Assembly: GCA_003415625.1 (NCBI GenBank)
Contig: PYIU01000001.1
Coordinates: 4,464,746-4,528,745 of the forward strand
Reading direction: 5' to 3'
Source of the DNA: Aquanectria penicillioides
Taxonomy: Eukaryota; Ascomycota; Sordariomycetes; Hypocreales; Nectriaceae
DNA length: 64,000 nucleotides
The notes beneath the pieces are model-generated. The model was given only the letters and a program-made list of their open reading frames with translations. It was not told the DNA's origin and searched no databases. Position numbers and translations under genes: made by a program. This document shows, one piece after another, positions 1 through 11,232 of the stretch (the first letter of the stretch is position 1; every line of letters starts with the position of its first letter).

Positions 1-104
1 TGTGGATGAGTGGCTTGCCAGATGCGACGTCGCTCCGAGTCGGTGGGGTGGGTAAGGATGATGGAGGGGGGGGAAACTTGTGGAATGGTGTCGTTTGGGG
101 CCAT
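1..104 (-). CDS. N-terminal fragment of a possible GNAT-like acetyltransferase, cut by the window edge
   Basis: On the minus strand an ATG at 104 opens a frame that stays open to the left edge (34 codons). The visible residues end in a THPTDSERRRIWQATHP-like stretch, which reminds me of the start of fungal LYC1-type lysine N-acetyltransferases. That resemblance is weak and from memory. The start is the first ATG and the codons look like coding sequence, but with no downstream part the assignment is tentative. It would be transcribed away from PSF2, leaving about 740 bases between the two starts for promoters. Confidence 0.35.
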   Translation of the reverse strand, partial: MAPNDTIPQVSPPSIILTHPTDSERRRIWQATHP

Positions 105-843
105 GATGATAGCAAAGGGGAGGTATGGTTGATTACAAGTGATTTCGAGTATCAGGAAGACAAAATTTTAGTTTAGCTTGGAGTTTATCTTATTTATGTG
201 CTGGTCAACACAACAGATCCCCTCGAGTTCCAACCCACTTGTGTAGGCTCATCATCCCAGTCACGCCGGCTCTGTCGCCCTTGCAATGACAGCGTGCCCC
301 ACCCCCACATTGACACCGAACCTACCCTAGATGGCTGCCAAGAGCAGAAAATTGTCGGCATGATGCAAGTTCGCTTTCTAGAAATAAACTGAGGGCGCTT
401 TATTATTCGACATGAAAGGGAGGTGCTTTTTGTCTCGAAGTGGTTTTGAAATCCATTGTGCCTAACCCAATTTGCTAGACGGTGATGTCTCTGTTACTGT
501 GAAAAGCTGAACATACGGCGATGAGTTCCCATATAGTATCCGCAGGCAAATGGAAAATCAATCCAAGTTTGCGATGTAGCCAACTCCGTACAATCTCAAC
601 AGAAGACATTGGCAGTCCATAAATAAGACTACAGGTTTGGCTTGACTGGCAGTTTCTAATTGGTTTAACACATTAATACGACAATCCAGTCTGACCCTGG
701 AATTCTGATGTGTGGGATTAGTTGACGTGCAGCTACATGGTGGGGTTGGCACACTACTATTTTACTAGCTACCCTTTACGAACACCATCGCAAGCCTCCC
801 TTCCGCCTCCCACGTTCAACCTCAGACCTCACGACTCACTATA
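105..843. other. Intergenic, probable divergent promoter region
   Basis: I see no gene here. Short open frames at 198-392 and 558-752 have no recognisable protein features. The stretch lies between the left-edge fragment (minus) and PSF2 (plus). A CT-rich stretch with CCTCAC-type motifs sits just before the PSF2 start. Confidence 0.5.
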
Positions 844-1651
844 ATGGCATTACCTCTACCCTCGGGACTCGTCCCATCCGAGGTTGCCTTTTTGTGCGAA
901 ATGGAACTTGTCACGGTCATCCCTCGCCAACGACTTGACAGCATTGATCTTCTCTCAGTGAGCGCGCCCCCGTCGCGTACGCAACTTCCACGATCAGCCC
1001 TCTAACAAAGCTGCGTAGGGCTCAACACCGACACTCCGTCCTCCGCACAGGAGCAACTTGCCACTATGGCTTGCCCTGCTCCTTAAGAAACAACGCAGGG
1101 CTAGCATTCTAGCACCGCCGTGGCTGCACCCCGACTCGTTACGCGACATCATTCACCACGAGACCAAGATTGATACCAAGGGCTGGGCCCCTCCACCACC
1201 CCCTCCCGTTCGAGCCGACAGCCAAGGAAACGCCCGAAGGTTGAACTCCCTCGCGGACGACGATGTGGTCTTGTCACCACCTTTCCTCCCGTCTTGCACG
1301 TCCGACGCGCCATCGGGGGCTCTCCCATACCACTGGTTCGAGTTGGCGGAAATGTTGCTTGCCCATGCGGGAGATGATATTCCTTTGTCAGCTGAGGTAC
1401 GATCGCTGCTTCGAGACCTACAGGAAGTAAGAGCAGCGAAGATGCGATCGAGGACGGCCAAGCTGGAAACGGGTGTCGATGGTGTCCTGAACTTGAGAGG
1501 AGTTGGTGCCATGGAGCTTTCTGAAAGCAGAGGTTTCGTAACTGGAGTAGTGGATGGCGTCAGGAAAATTGGAGCAAGTATTGAGGCTAAGCGTCGCGAG
1601 GACGAGGCGAAACTCCAGGAGGAGAGTGATGACGATGAGATGGGTCTGTGA
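844..1651 (+). CDS. PSF2: GINS complex subunit Psf2
   Basis: Psf2 is one of four GINS subunits. With Cdc45 and MCM2-7 it forms the replicative CMG helicase, acting in the nucleus at origins and forks. Two exons: 844-957 and 1019-1651, with a 61-nt intron (GTGAGC...CGTAG), giving 248 residues. Exon 1 encodes the conserved start ([19 protein letters not shown], then [12 protein letters not shown]). Exon 2 carries [16 protein letters not shown], the PPWLHPDSL motif and, around residue 165, [16 protein letters not shown], all typical of fungal Psf2. The family is usually about 200-250 residues, so the length fits. The start is the first ATG giving the conserved N-terminus. The gene converges with the next one, with 215 bases between their ends. 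Confidence 0.95.
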
Positions 1652-1866
1652 GGAGCATCTCGAATCAAATGAGCGTGTCGACATTACAAGCTGGACACAT
1701 ACGAACGAATATGGACAGTCAAGAATTTTGGGAAAAGGAGTTTTGATGGTTAATTTCAGGGGTACGTTAATCAAACTTCCTACTCATGCCAAGCACAAGC
1801 AGATCTGACAAACCAAGAACCATTGCCACCCACCATGAACTTGCTCAACGACAATTCTATACCGCT

Positions 1867-3868
1867 TTACCAGACTTTTTGTTCCTGAAGCCTTAATTTG
1901 GCCAGTCTTGCAGGGTGCACTCTTGCCTTTCCACCCTCTGGGATCTTAAAATTAAATGACCAACCCTTACCAACCAATGCATTCGATACTGCCCGATTCG
2001 CGTCTCGCGGATGAGAGCTAAAGTCTTCAAGTGCCGCATGATATTCTTCTTCCATTCGGAAGTAATGAGCCCACTCCTTATGCCACTTGGCATGGCATGG
2101 ATGACAGTGCGGCCAGGCACCACATCTATGAACCTTGGCACAATCTGGCCCGAGGATGTGGTATTTCTCGTACCAGTCATAATTCAACCTAGGTCTATTG
2201 GCAGATCCGTACAAACCAGGAATTTCACTGCCATCTCTCAGATTCCAATGCTCGTTTCGACAGGAGACGGACTCACGCTGTGGGATTCTGAACGTGAACA
2301 ATGCCCGTCGCTTCATTTGCAAGATTCTGCAGACTGTTTGGGCTCTTGTTTGTTGCTTTCTTCTTGGGACCCCGAGGCTTGGGAGAAATGGTGGGTTTCT
2401 TCTTCGTGTCATAATAAAACAAATTTTCTTCAGAAAGCCGCCTCTTTCTGGCCAGCGGACCAGTGCCTTTATCAGAATCATCTTCAGATCGCCTCCTCTT
2501 GCGAGTTGAAGGCTTAGAGCACCGGGATGACGAAGTGGCGGAAGAATTCTCGCTATCGGTATCATCTGGGCCCTCTGAGGGACTCTCAGCACTGTTGTCG
2601 GGACGTTTCGAGTCAGAGCCATACTGTTCATTTCCATCATTTATCGGTTCTGGATCTGAACCTGGGTTGTTATCACCTAATCCGCTGGTGGATCTCATAT
2701 TTGATTCAATCCCTGGTTGGAAATGCCCTGGCCTGAGGGAAACCTTGGGGATAACTAGGGGAGCATAAAGGCTCTCACTAGGTGGCTTTGGGTATGAAGT
2801 ATCCTGGAGATTAAATGAAGGGGCAAAGAAACCATTCAACTCCTTCTGCGAGTAGCGCTTAGATGGCTCATCACCCAAACCTGACACTTGCTGCGGCTTA
2901 CTTGAGTGTGGCTCTGGTTTAATATGGGAGATACTCCTTTCCTCGTCACTGTTCTTGGTACCAGTTTGCACTGGACTGGTCTCCTTGGAGCCCTTTTGAG
3001 TTGAAAGAGGACTGACATCATGAATTGAATTCTGGGTGGATTGGGACGTCGATCTTGACAGAGAATGTCCTAACTGGCTGTTGATATTGAGATGGGTTGA
3101 AGAGATGTTTTGGGGAGGCTCCGAAGAAGCCCTTGGGAGTGGCGTTGCGAAATACTCAATCGATGGCAGAGGCTCGGAACCATATCTACCACGTTCAATC
3201 GCACGTAAACTAGAAGAATTGAAGTCGCTGGTTTCTGAGCTACCTGGCATTGATGTAGGCTTAAAATCGCCAAGCTGGGTCCCCGGCGTAGGGCCCTTGG
3301 AGGTCTTGTAGTCACGGTAATCGGTTGATTGACCTAGCCTGCTCTTCTTTGATAGGTCAGCCATGATGGGCATACAGAGAGTAGGCTTTGCGACCGCATG
3401 ATGTATAGTCGAGCCACTAGCTGTGCTGATTTGTGTTTGCGGCGGTGCATTGACGGATGTTGGGGTTGAAGCAGACACAGGCACAAGACTCGAAGTCGTC
3501 GTAGCAGGAACAACGGCGGTGCTAGGGCTGAGCGAGCGGGCACTCGGAGGGCTTTCGGTCCTTCTAGTGTGTAGAATGATGCGTGGCTTTAATCTTTTCT
3601 GTACCTCGAGGAAAGTGATGTTTTCTGGATCCGGAGTCAGAGTCTCGGCCGGCTGTCCCTTGTGATTTAGGCCTGACATCAACGGAGGTGCATTGGTGAG
3701 CCTTGACCGGGCACGAGTTTGCCTTATATATTGTGTCGGCTGATTCCTCAGGCGTTTTGGAGCCATATTCGTATTCGCCGTGGTTTCCCGAGCGGGTGAT
3801 TGGGAAGTTCGTCGTCCAAGTGGATCTTGACGTTGAGTATTTCTTTTAGCCGACACCTTTCGGGGCAT
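1867..3868 (-). CDS. Hypothetical Ser/Pro-rich protein with a conserved-looking Cys/His-rich C-terminus
   Basis: I do not recognise this gene. Exons 3868-2277 and 2227-1867 are joined by a 49-nt phase-2 intron (GTGAGT...GGCAG), giving 650 residues. The first 530 residues are low-complexity, rich in Ser, Pro, Thr, Lys and Arg. They include basic patches (TRKRRRSEDD, LARKRRLSEE, GPKKKATNK) that look like nuclear localisation signals. The last 120 residues look folded and change character: Tyr/Trp-rich (RPRLNYDWYEKYHI), then a run with C and H pairs (GPDCAKVHRCGAWPHCHPC) that could bind a metal, then a helical segment. Without the intron the first frame stops 119 codons early. A nuclear or chromatin-related role is only a guess from composition. 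Confidence 0.75.
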
Positions 3869-5008
3869 TCTGTGAGTAGGGCGCTTGGGTAGTTAATATC
3901 TGAAAGAGTTTGTAAAGATCATGAACTTTGATGATTCAATAGTGTTTCGATATACGGCGCAGCATTGGTGAATTGGAGCAATGGTAATATATATATATTG
4001 ATTCAACTGATCCAGCCATTACTCTCAGTGCCAGGAACAATGCCCTTTCATGAATCTTGTCAAAGACGGACAAAGACATGTGACTGAACAATGAAGAACA
4101 CTGATTGTATTTTTTGAAAGCAGATCAAATGGTTTATATTGGACACTGTTATGCACAAGGACAAAGAACATAGATAGAATAACCGCCTCGCTCATAGTCT
4201 ACCCATGTTTAGTGGTGGCGTGGTCTTGTCAACGAGATGTGGTGGGCTTGGGTCTGGAGGTAATTGAACTCTTTGCCTTGCGATCTGGATATTCGTGACG
4301 ATGATGGGGTAGCCTCGATTTTCATAGAATCTGCTTACTATTAATCTAATGGATTGCTAGTAAAGAATAAAGAAGTTCGATTTCCTGGTCAAGGCTACTA
4401 TTCTTTGTGTAGGCCCCTCCTTGAGCTGGGGAATAGGGCCTTCTTCATTCTCATTTCAGCCCCTGATAATGGGTAATTGGAGAGCCCGGGACATGTGTTA
4501 TGACCATTTGTGCCAGATTCCTGGAAAGACAATCTAGAAATCGCTCTGTCGCACCTGCGCTTGGGTATTGAATGCCTTTGCTATGGGAGGCTGAACTTCT
4601 GGGCTGAGCTTGTCTGGCCTATGTCTTATCGGCCCCTCTCATCGGCTCCTCCACTCTGGCGAGTTGCCCCGCAATCCATTCCAGGCACCATCCCATGTGG
4701 GTTCAGCGGTTGCCGGGGCCTGGTTGGTCTGTTTTGGCGTGTTGCGTCACAGTCACAAGACAGACCACCCGAAACGCCTGCGCCGAAAGCGGTAGGTCCA
4801 TGCACCGACCGGTTGGCGAGCTAATGCGATGGGTACCTTGCGGCAGCTGATACGAGCTCCCCCGATCAGCGCCTCGAACCTTCGACCCTCAACCTTCCTT
4901 CAACATCAACATCGACGCTGCATCCTCCCTCTCGTCAATCCTGAATCCTTAACCCCCTGTCGAATCGCCTCCATCAAAAGAGTGTGTCCTATATTTACCA
5001 CCGCCAAG
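3869..5008. other. Intergenic, divergent promoters of the hypothetical protein and the aminopeptidase
   Basis: No supported gene. There is a short (TA)n run near 3988-4000. An open frame at 4510-4824 and one overlapping the aminopeptidase leader (from 4829) look like chance. The last 150 bases are C-rich with CAACCTTC/CATCAACATC-like pyrimidine stretches, typical of a fungal 5' untranslated region. A lone CGG-TTG-CCG site occurs at 4707-4715. Confidence 0.5.
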
Positions 5009-6378
5009 ATGAAGTTCTCGCAGGCTTCTCTCCTTGCTGCCTGCATCCCCGCCATCTCCGCCCGCTTCGTTGAGACTGCCGAGGCCGATAACGTCATCAT
5101 CCATCCTACCGAGGAGGCTTTTTTGATCGAAACTGCCCCCGGAAAGACCCAATGGGTCACTGAGGAGCAGAAGTGGGAGTTGCGCCGTGTATGTTTCCTC
5201 TCTTCCCGTCGCTGATTTCATCCGTTCATCCATCTAATCATCTTCATCGTGCAGAATGGCCAGCGCTTCATGGACATCACCGAGACCCGAAACCTCGGCG
5301 CCAAAGCCAAGACTCGAGCCGCCGTCACTTTCCCCAAGAAGTGCGTCAAGCAGGATGAAGTCGCCCCTCTTGCCAAGAAGCTCGACAAGGCCAACATGAG
5401 GGCCAACCTCGAGAAGTTGTCGAGCTTCCACACCAGATACTACAAGTCCGACTACGGCCTTCAGTCCTCCGATTGGGTTCTTGAGAAGGTCAACAGCATT
5501 ATCAAGGAGGCCGGCGCCGAGACTACTGTCTTTGCTGAGAGCTTCCCTCATACCTGGCAGCAGCACTCTGTTATTGCTACCATCCCTGGTCAGTCCAACA
5601 AGACTGTCGTCATTGGCGCCCACCAGGACTCAATCAACCTCTTTTTGCCCTCCATCCTTGCGGCTCCTGGTGCCGACGATGACGGCAGTGGAACTGTCAC
5701 CACTATGGAGGTGTTCCGCGCCCTTCTCAACTCTGAGGAAGTTGTCCAAGGCAATGCGCCCAACACCATCGAGTTTCACTGGTACAGGTACGGACAAATG
5801 GCGATAGTGTCAGACAACATGATTTAGACTGACAAAAACTTTGATGAACAGCGCGGAGGAAGGCGGCCTGTTGGGATCACAGGCTATCTTCCAGTCTTAC
5901 GAGGCTGCTAATCGAGATGTCAAGGCTATGCTTCAGCAGGACATGACCGGCTTCGTCCAGAAGACCCTCGATGCTGGCCAGCCTGAAAGCGTTGGAGTCA
6001 TCACTGACTTCGTCGACCCTGGCCTGACTGCCTTCATCAAGACCGTAGTTGAAGAGGTTTGTTGCTCTGATATATCTGACTCTCCGTTCAAAATGCTAAC
6101 TTAGCATTACAGTACTGCAGTATCCCCTGGGTTGAGACCAAGTGTGGCTACGCTTGCTCTGACCATGCCTCTGCCTCCAAGGCTGGCTATCCCTCTGCCT
6201 TCGTCATCGAGTCTGCTTTCGAGAACTCGGACCCCATATCCACACCACTGATGATTCCATCAAGTATCTCTCCTTCGACCACATGCTCCAACACGCTCGC
6301 ATGACTCTCGGCCTCGTCTACGAGCTTGGCTTCTACGAGTTTGCCTCTGAGTCTCAGGAGCTGTGGGGTGATCTGTAG
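5009..6378 (+). CDS. Secreted leucine aminopeptidase, peptidase family M28, with an apparent frameshift
   Basis: M28 aminopeptidases are two-zinc enzymes that remove N-terminal residues outside the cell. Exons 5009-5188, 5255-5787, 5852-6056 and 6113-6378 (introns GTATGT...GCAG, GTACGG...ACAG, GTTTGT...ACAG). The start gives a clear signal peptide ([18 protein letters not shown]). Zinc and catalytic residues are visible in order: [24 protein letters not shown] and QDMTG. The fifth ligand, a His in the IHT motif near the C-terminus, falls out of frame. At about 6235-6239 one base seems missing: the upstream frame stops at about 6303, while the next frame continues the expected C-terminus to the stop at 6376-6378. 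Adding one base gives 394 residues, the normal length. Either a sequence error or an inactivated gene. Confidence 0.9.
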
Positions 6379-6874
6379 GAAGGATTTTGAAGCTTGGAAA
6401 CGTGATTGGACCTGGGGTTATTGATGGGTGAAGGCGAAGGAGGATAGCATGCATTAGATCAATCATAAACACTACGGGAGTTGTTTTGTATTTGGACTTC
6501 ATACGATTTTTGCTTAGAAAGTGACCTGTTCTATTACATTGAATACTCGGATTCAGTGACAAACAGCTCAACCGTTGATCTTGTGATTTGTCCCTGATGA
6601 CTGAATACTGAAGGCCAAGTGTTGCGAAATGGCCTTTTCCGTTGACGTAAAGAAACAATAAATTCATGGAAATTTTGATACTGATATGAAGTGATGAATT
6701 TATTATTCTCCGATTTATTTCACGACTAATAGTGCTATACAAATGACCTCAACCTTAACATCACTATCTTGCCCCTGTCCTCTATCTTTGTCAAAGCAAA
6801 TCCATCTGCGCCGCCCCATGCTTGCCCTCATGAAAACAATACTTTTACCGCACCCAAACACCAAGCTAACATAA
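6379..6874. other. Intergenic, convergent 3' regions
   Basis: No supported gene. This is AT-rich 3' flanking sequence between the aminopeptidase (plus) and NAF1 (minus). The open frame at 6260-6742 on the minus strand overlaps the aminopeptidase end and has no protein-like features. Confidence 0.5.
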
Positions 6875-8530
6875 TTACTGGCCCTGGCCGTTATTCGGGG
6901 GCTGCGGAGGTGCCCACTGTGACTGGCCATTCTGGGATTGCTGCATCTGGGACATCAACGCAGCAAAGAAGGCAGGATTGACAAAGGCACCGCCGGGAGC
7001 TGCTTGTTGGCCCTGAGCTGGCCAGCCTGGAGGAGGAGGGGGAACAGCAGAGCCGGCGCTGTTAGGGCTGGGGGCTTGAGGCCAGCCAGCAAACTGGAAG
7101 CCGAAGTTGGGCACCGCTGGAGCACCGCCTTGAGCCGGAGCAGAGTTGCCACCCCACTGAGCCTGGGGAGCAGCGGGTGGTTGATGCTGTTGGTTTCCCT
7201 GAGGAGGCAGAGAGTAGCCATCTCGAGGTTGACCGAAGCCTCCTCGTCCTCCACGGCCAGCACCACGACCCCGTCCACCCCGGCCTCTGGAATCACCACG
7301 CTTTCCACGCTGGAAGTTCCGACCTGGTGGTGGCTCGAAAGTCTCGGTAGAGACGGGCCCGGAGCCGTAGCCAGGAGGTCGCGAGAGGGGCTTATATGGG
7401 CCATCGTCATCGTCGTCGTAGTTCAAGCCGCTATCCGGTCGAGTCTCCTGTCGAAGAGGATGGGGTTCCTTGTTTCCCTTGCCATTCTTCCACTTATCCT
7501 TCTTCTTCTGTTTGAGCGCTCGTTTGTATTCTGCCTCCTTCTCATCGTCGGAAAACTCCATCTCATCATCGCCCACCTCTTCGTCGTGGAGGTTACTAGC
7601 ATCGGAGCCCTTGAGATTCTTCAGTGGCTCTGTGAACACAAAGTTTGCGTGATCGATCGGATAAAAAATCTTGGTCCCGACTTCTATGCCCAGTGCTTTT
7701 AACTCCTCCTCGGATGAGAACCGAACAGTATACATGGGCTGCAACACCTTTCCAATCGTCTCTGAAACCACGCCAATAACGGTTCGTTCAGCGTTGCAGA
7801 GCACTGAACCGGAATCCAGAACTTGATACTCTCCAGGAGTGAAGGCCTTGACCAAAGCAATGCTCTCAACAATATGCTCAATCAAACCTAGCTCCTCAAT
7901 CTTCATCTCGGGTGTAATCGTGACCTCGGGCTTTGGAACTGCTTCTTCAATGACTTCGTTCTTGGTGCGGACTTGGGTCGAGCTAGAGGCTTTGCCTCCC
8001 CGTTCGCCCTCGTCGTCAGAACCTCCTTCAGCTTGCATAAGGAGCCGGGCTGTCTCCTCCACGCCTAAGAGCTCATATCCTTCATTGTCCGAGTCCTCGT
8101 CCGATGAGTCGTCGGAGCTACTTGACTCAGAGGATGACTCGTATGGCGAAGAATCAATCTCCCACTCTGGGTTGTCCCCCTCATCGTTTTGGAGCTCTGC
8201 AGGCGGTTGCGTTGTAGTCGACTGCTCTGTGCTGGGATTATCGAGCCCACCAAGGGCAGCCTCAAGGGCTCCAGTAAGAGAGGGCGGGCTTTCGGGTTGA
8301 TCAACGGCCATAGCCTCGGGTTCAGCGACAGTATTGGATTGGTCTTCGACAGTCGCTAGGTCTGGGGCTGCAACATTCTGGGGAGGCGCGGCGGTCGCAT
8401 TCGAAGGGGTACTGTCCATCATCTCGGTGCCTTCGACGCTAGCTGCAGCAACGAGGATATCAGGAGGAAGCGGAGGTAGAGACTCGTTGGGCTTAGCCTG
8501 GCCTAAGCCAGGAATTTGGAAGCCTGACAT
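6875..8530 (-). CDS. NAF1: H/ACA ribonucleoprotein assembly factor Naf1
   Basis: Naf1 chaperones assembly of H/ACA small nucleolar RNPs: it holds the place of Gar1 on Cbf5 during biogenesis in the nucleus. This intronless frame encodes 551 residues from the ATG at 8530. That start gives MSGFQIPGLGQ, the usual beginning; a further 24 codons upstream are open but look non-conserved. The acidic Ser/Asp/Glu-rich N-terminal half (SSESSSSDDSSDEDSDNEG) precedes the Naf1/Gar1-like beta-barrel core (GEYQVLDSGSVLCNAERTVI, GVVSETIGKVLQPMYTVRF, FYPIDHANFVFTEPLKNLKG). A Lys-rich linker follows (KRALKQKKKDKWKNGKGNK), then a Gly/Arg-rich stretch (GRGGRGRGAGRGGRGG) and a Pro/Gln-rich tail. Shares its upstream region with ALG9. 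Confidence 0.93.
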   Translation of the reverse strand: MSGFQIPGLGQAKPNESLPPLPPDILVAAASVEGTEMMDSTPSNATAAPPQNVAAPDLATVEDQSNTVAEPEAMAVDQPESPPSLTGALEAALGGLDNPSTEQSTTTQPPAELQNDEGDNPEWEIDSSPYESSSESSSSDDSSDEDSDNEGYELLGVEETARLLMQAEGGSDDEGERGGKASSSTQVRTKNEVIEEAVPKPEVTITPEMKIEELGLIEHIVESIALVKAFTPGEYQVLDSGSVLCNAERTVIGVVSETIGKVLQPMYTVRFSSEEELKALGIEVGTKIFYPIDHANFVFTEPLKNLKGSDASNLHDEEVGDDEMEFSDDEKEAEYKRALKQKKKDKWKNGKGNKEPHPLRQETRPDSGLNYDDDDDGPYKPLSRPPGYGSGPVSTETFEPPPGRNFQRGKRGDSRGRGGRGRGAGRGGRGGFGQPRDGYSLPPQGNQQHQPPAAPQAQWGGNSAPAQGGAPAVPNFGFQFAGWPQAPSPNSAGSAVPPPPPGWPAQGQQAAPGGAFVNPAFFAALMSQMQQSQNGQSQWAPPQPPNNGQGQ

Positions 8531-9025
8531 GTCGGCCGTTTCGCGATTTTGTATCAAGTTGAATTGCGTCGGTTCGAGGCGCCGCCAACAAGTAAAATCC
8601 AAAATCCGTAAAACGCTGAACGCGGAGATGCGATAGGGATGGAGACGTTTTGATAGGTAATTTCAGCTATAATATATATATTCAATGGAGAGAGAAGAAC
8701 GAGATCAATTGGATACCGAGTACGACCATGGCCTGGCTGGGTGTTTTGGTAAAAAAAAATGTTTCTGGCAGAAGAAACTTGGGCAGATGTAGATAGGAAG
8801 CGCCCGCCGTGAAAGGACCCTGCATCGCGCGGGAAAGAAAAAAAAAATAATCAAGGTGAGCGATAAGCGGTGGATCCTCGGCCGCCGATATGGGCTAGCG
8901 CGCCACACCCCACCTAGCCTCACCGAGAGCTTAGGGAGCTGCTGGGGTTTAGTGTCCCAACTGTTGAAAGCAGCCCACCATCATGGCAGCGACCCAGATT
9001 TTGCAACTCGCATCCTCCGTCAACC
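8531..9025. promoter_or_regulatory. Divergent promoter region of NAF1 and ALG9
   Basis: This 495-base gap between two divergent housekeeping starts holds no gene. It has an ATATATATAT run near 8671 and A-runs near 8750 and 8830. An ATG at 8984 upstream of the ALG9 start is in a different frame from ALG9 and would be a short upstream frame if transcribed. Confidence 0.5.
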
Positions 9026-11042
9026 ATGGCACCTACGACGGCGCCGCAGACGCGGCAATTTGTGCATCCGGATGCGAGCCATGCTAAGAAGAAGTGCGCC
9101 CTCTCCGACATTCCCTTGATCCTCTGTGTCTGTTCTCGAACCTATTGCTGACCTGTTCTTTGTGCCACCAGAGTTCCTAGCGCCTATGCGATCAAACCGA
9201 TATCCGCTTTCTACTGGTTTCTCGCCGCCGGCTTCGTTTCCGCCTGGTTCGCCCCGATCCAAGACTGCGACGAGACGTTCAACTACTGGGAGCCGACCCA
9301 CTACCTCTCCCATGGCTATGGGCTTCAAACATGGGAGTATTCTCCCGACTTTGCTATCCGTAGCTGGCTCTACATAGCGCTGCATGCTATTGTTGGAAAC
9401 CTGAGGAGGCTGCTCCCCCAGAGCACAAAGGTTTGAACTCTGATCCGAATTCAAAACGAGATGCACGACCAGTTGACTCTGATTCTGCCAGGTGGGCGAA
9501 TTCTATTCTATTCGCTTTGGGTTGGCAATCCTCTGCGCCCTTTGCCAGACCCTCCTCTTCATGGTCACGAGCACGACTCTTAACAGCCGCATTGGAATGT
9601 TCTTTCTCGTCGCCACTGTCTTGAGCCCTGGAAATTTTCATGCAAGCACGGCGTTCCTCCCTTCTAGCTTTGCCATGTACATGGTCACCCTAGGAGCGGC
9701 TGCATTCATGAACTGGAGGGGTGGCCTGCGCACCTCCCTAGGAATTTTCTGGTTCGCCATGGCTGGGATTCTAGGCTGGCCATTTGCGGCAGCACTCTGT
9801 GCACCGTACATGCTTGAAGAGGGTATTTTGACCCTCTTTAGCGACAAAGATGCCTTTTTTGAAGCCTTCATCCGAGTCGGCCGTGGTGTCTTGTCCGCCC
9901 TTGCATTGTTGGTGAGTCGTCGTTGCTAAACCTTTGTAGAGATCATGCTAATTAAGCCCAAGGCCGTTGATTTTGCAACCAATCTATTCTTCTACAAGAA
10001 GGCAGAAGTTGTGACTTGGAATATTGTCAAGTACAATATCTTCTCGTCAACCGGTGGCCCTGAGCTCTATGGCACTGAGCCTTGGACTTTTTACTTCAAA
10101 AACCTGGTCTTGAACTTCAATATCTGGTTTCTTTTAGCCCTTGCCGCGTTGCCACTCTTCATGTTGCAGAAGATCTTTGCCCGTTCTGGCCACGGCTTCC
10201 AGTCAGGGCTAAGGACTGTTGTGTTCGTCGCCCCTTTCTACATGTGGCTCGCCATCTTCACCTTGCAACCACACAAGGAGGAGAGATTCATGTACCCGGC
10301 CTACCCGTTCCTGGCGTTGAATGCGTCGATTTCTCTTCACATCTTGCTTTCATACTTGGGCAAGTCTGACCCTAAGACATTACCTGGCAAGATCCCCGCA
10401 AAGTTGAAGTTTGCCACTGTTGCGCTTGTCATGTTTCTGTCTTTGGATATCGCCCTCGCTCGCGTCTATGGAATTTACTCGGCATACTCCGCCCCTCTGA
10501 AAATCTACTCCCCCCTTTGGGACAGCGCTGATGTAAAATCGACCGTTGGTAAAGAGGACGATTTTCTCTGCTTCGGGAAGGAGTGGTATCGCTTCCCGAC
10601 ATCCTATTTCCTTCCACAGAATATCCATGCGAAGTTTGTGCGTTCCGAGTTCCGTGGCCTTTTGCCTGGTGAATTCGCGGAGGCCAAAACCGGCTTCGGC
10701 TTCTGGAGCGGTACCTGGCTACCCACGACTGGCATGAATGGCCAAAACGAAGAGGACATGGGTAAGTACGTCGATTTGCGACATTGCCCACTCCTAGTCG
10801 ATACACAATATCCCGAGAGGACTGATCCACTGCCTCCGAATGAACCTGACTACATCTCTGATGATGTGAACTGGGACATCGTCTGGTGTGAGCCATTCCT
10901 TGATGCGGCTAAAACTCATCTTCTCGCACGAGTCCTGTGGATTCCCGAGTTGAGTTTTGTGCCCGAAAAATTTAGAAGAAAATGGGGACGTCATTGTCTA
11001 CTTCAACGAAAGGAACAGCCCCAGGTGCAAGATAAGGAGTAA
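9026..11042 (+). CDS. ALG9: Alpha-1,2-mannosyltransferase Alg9
   Basis: Alg9 is a multi-pass ER membrane enzyme that adds mannose from dolichyl-phosphate-mannose to the lipid-linked oligosaccharide during N-glycan assembly (GT22). Exons 9026-9093, 9172-9430, 9492-9911 and 9963-11042 give 608 residues. Diagnostic stretches are FAPIQDCDETFNYWEPTHYL, GLQTWEYSPDFAIRSW and the GT22 motif HKEERFMYPAYPFL. The rest is strongly hydrophobic with many membrane segments. The last intron acceptor was placed at 9962 rather than 9956 because the branch-like GCTAAT lies only a few bases before 9956; the alternative adds two residues. The C-terminal lumenal part ends KRKE-like without a recognised retrieval signal. 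It converges with the cluster's first gene and marks the cluster edge. Confidence 0.93.
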
Positions 11043-11232
11043 AAAAAGAGATGGAGCTTTAAACGGGTTCACCAAAAGATCAATGTAAATTAGCAATTTT
11101 CGAAGCAAGAATTAGCCTCTGCATTGGAGTTATATGTTTGATGTGAGGCCAGAGTCTGCCATCGTATCCTCAGGGAACTCTCTCGTTCCTCTGCGAACTT
11201 GTGTTGCATGTACGTTTGTATCTGCAAAGGCT

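Noticed and set aside
9945..9956. Alternative acceptor at 9956 for ALG9 intron 3
   Set aside because: Only a few bases after the branch-like GCTAAT; the acceptor at 9962 is more plausible and gives the conserved AVDF junction.
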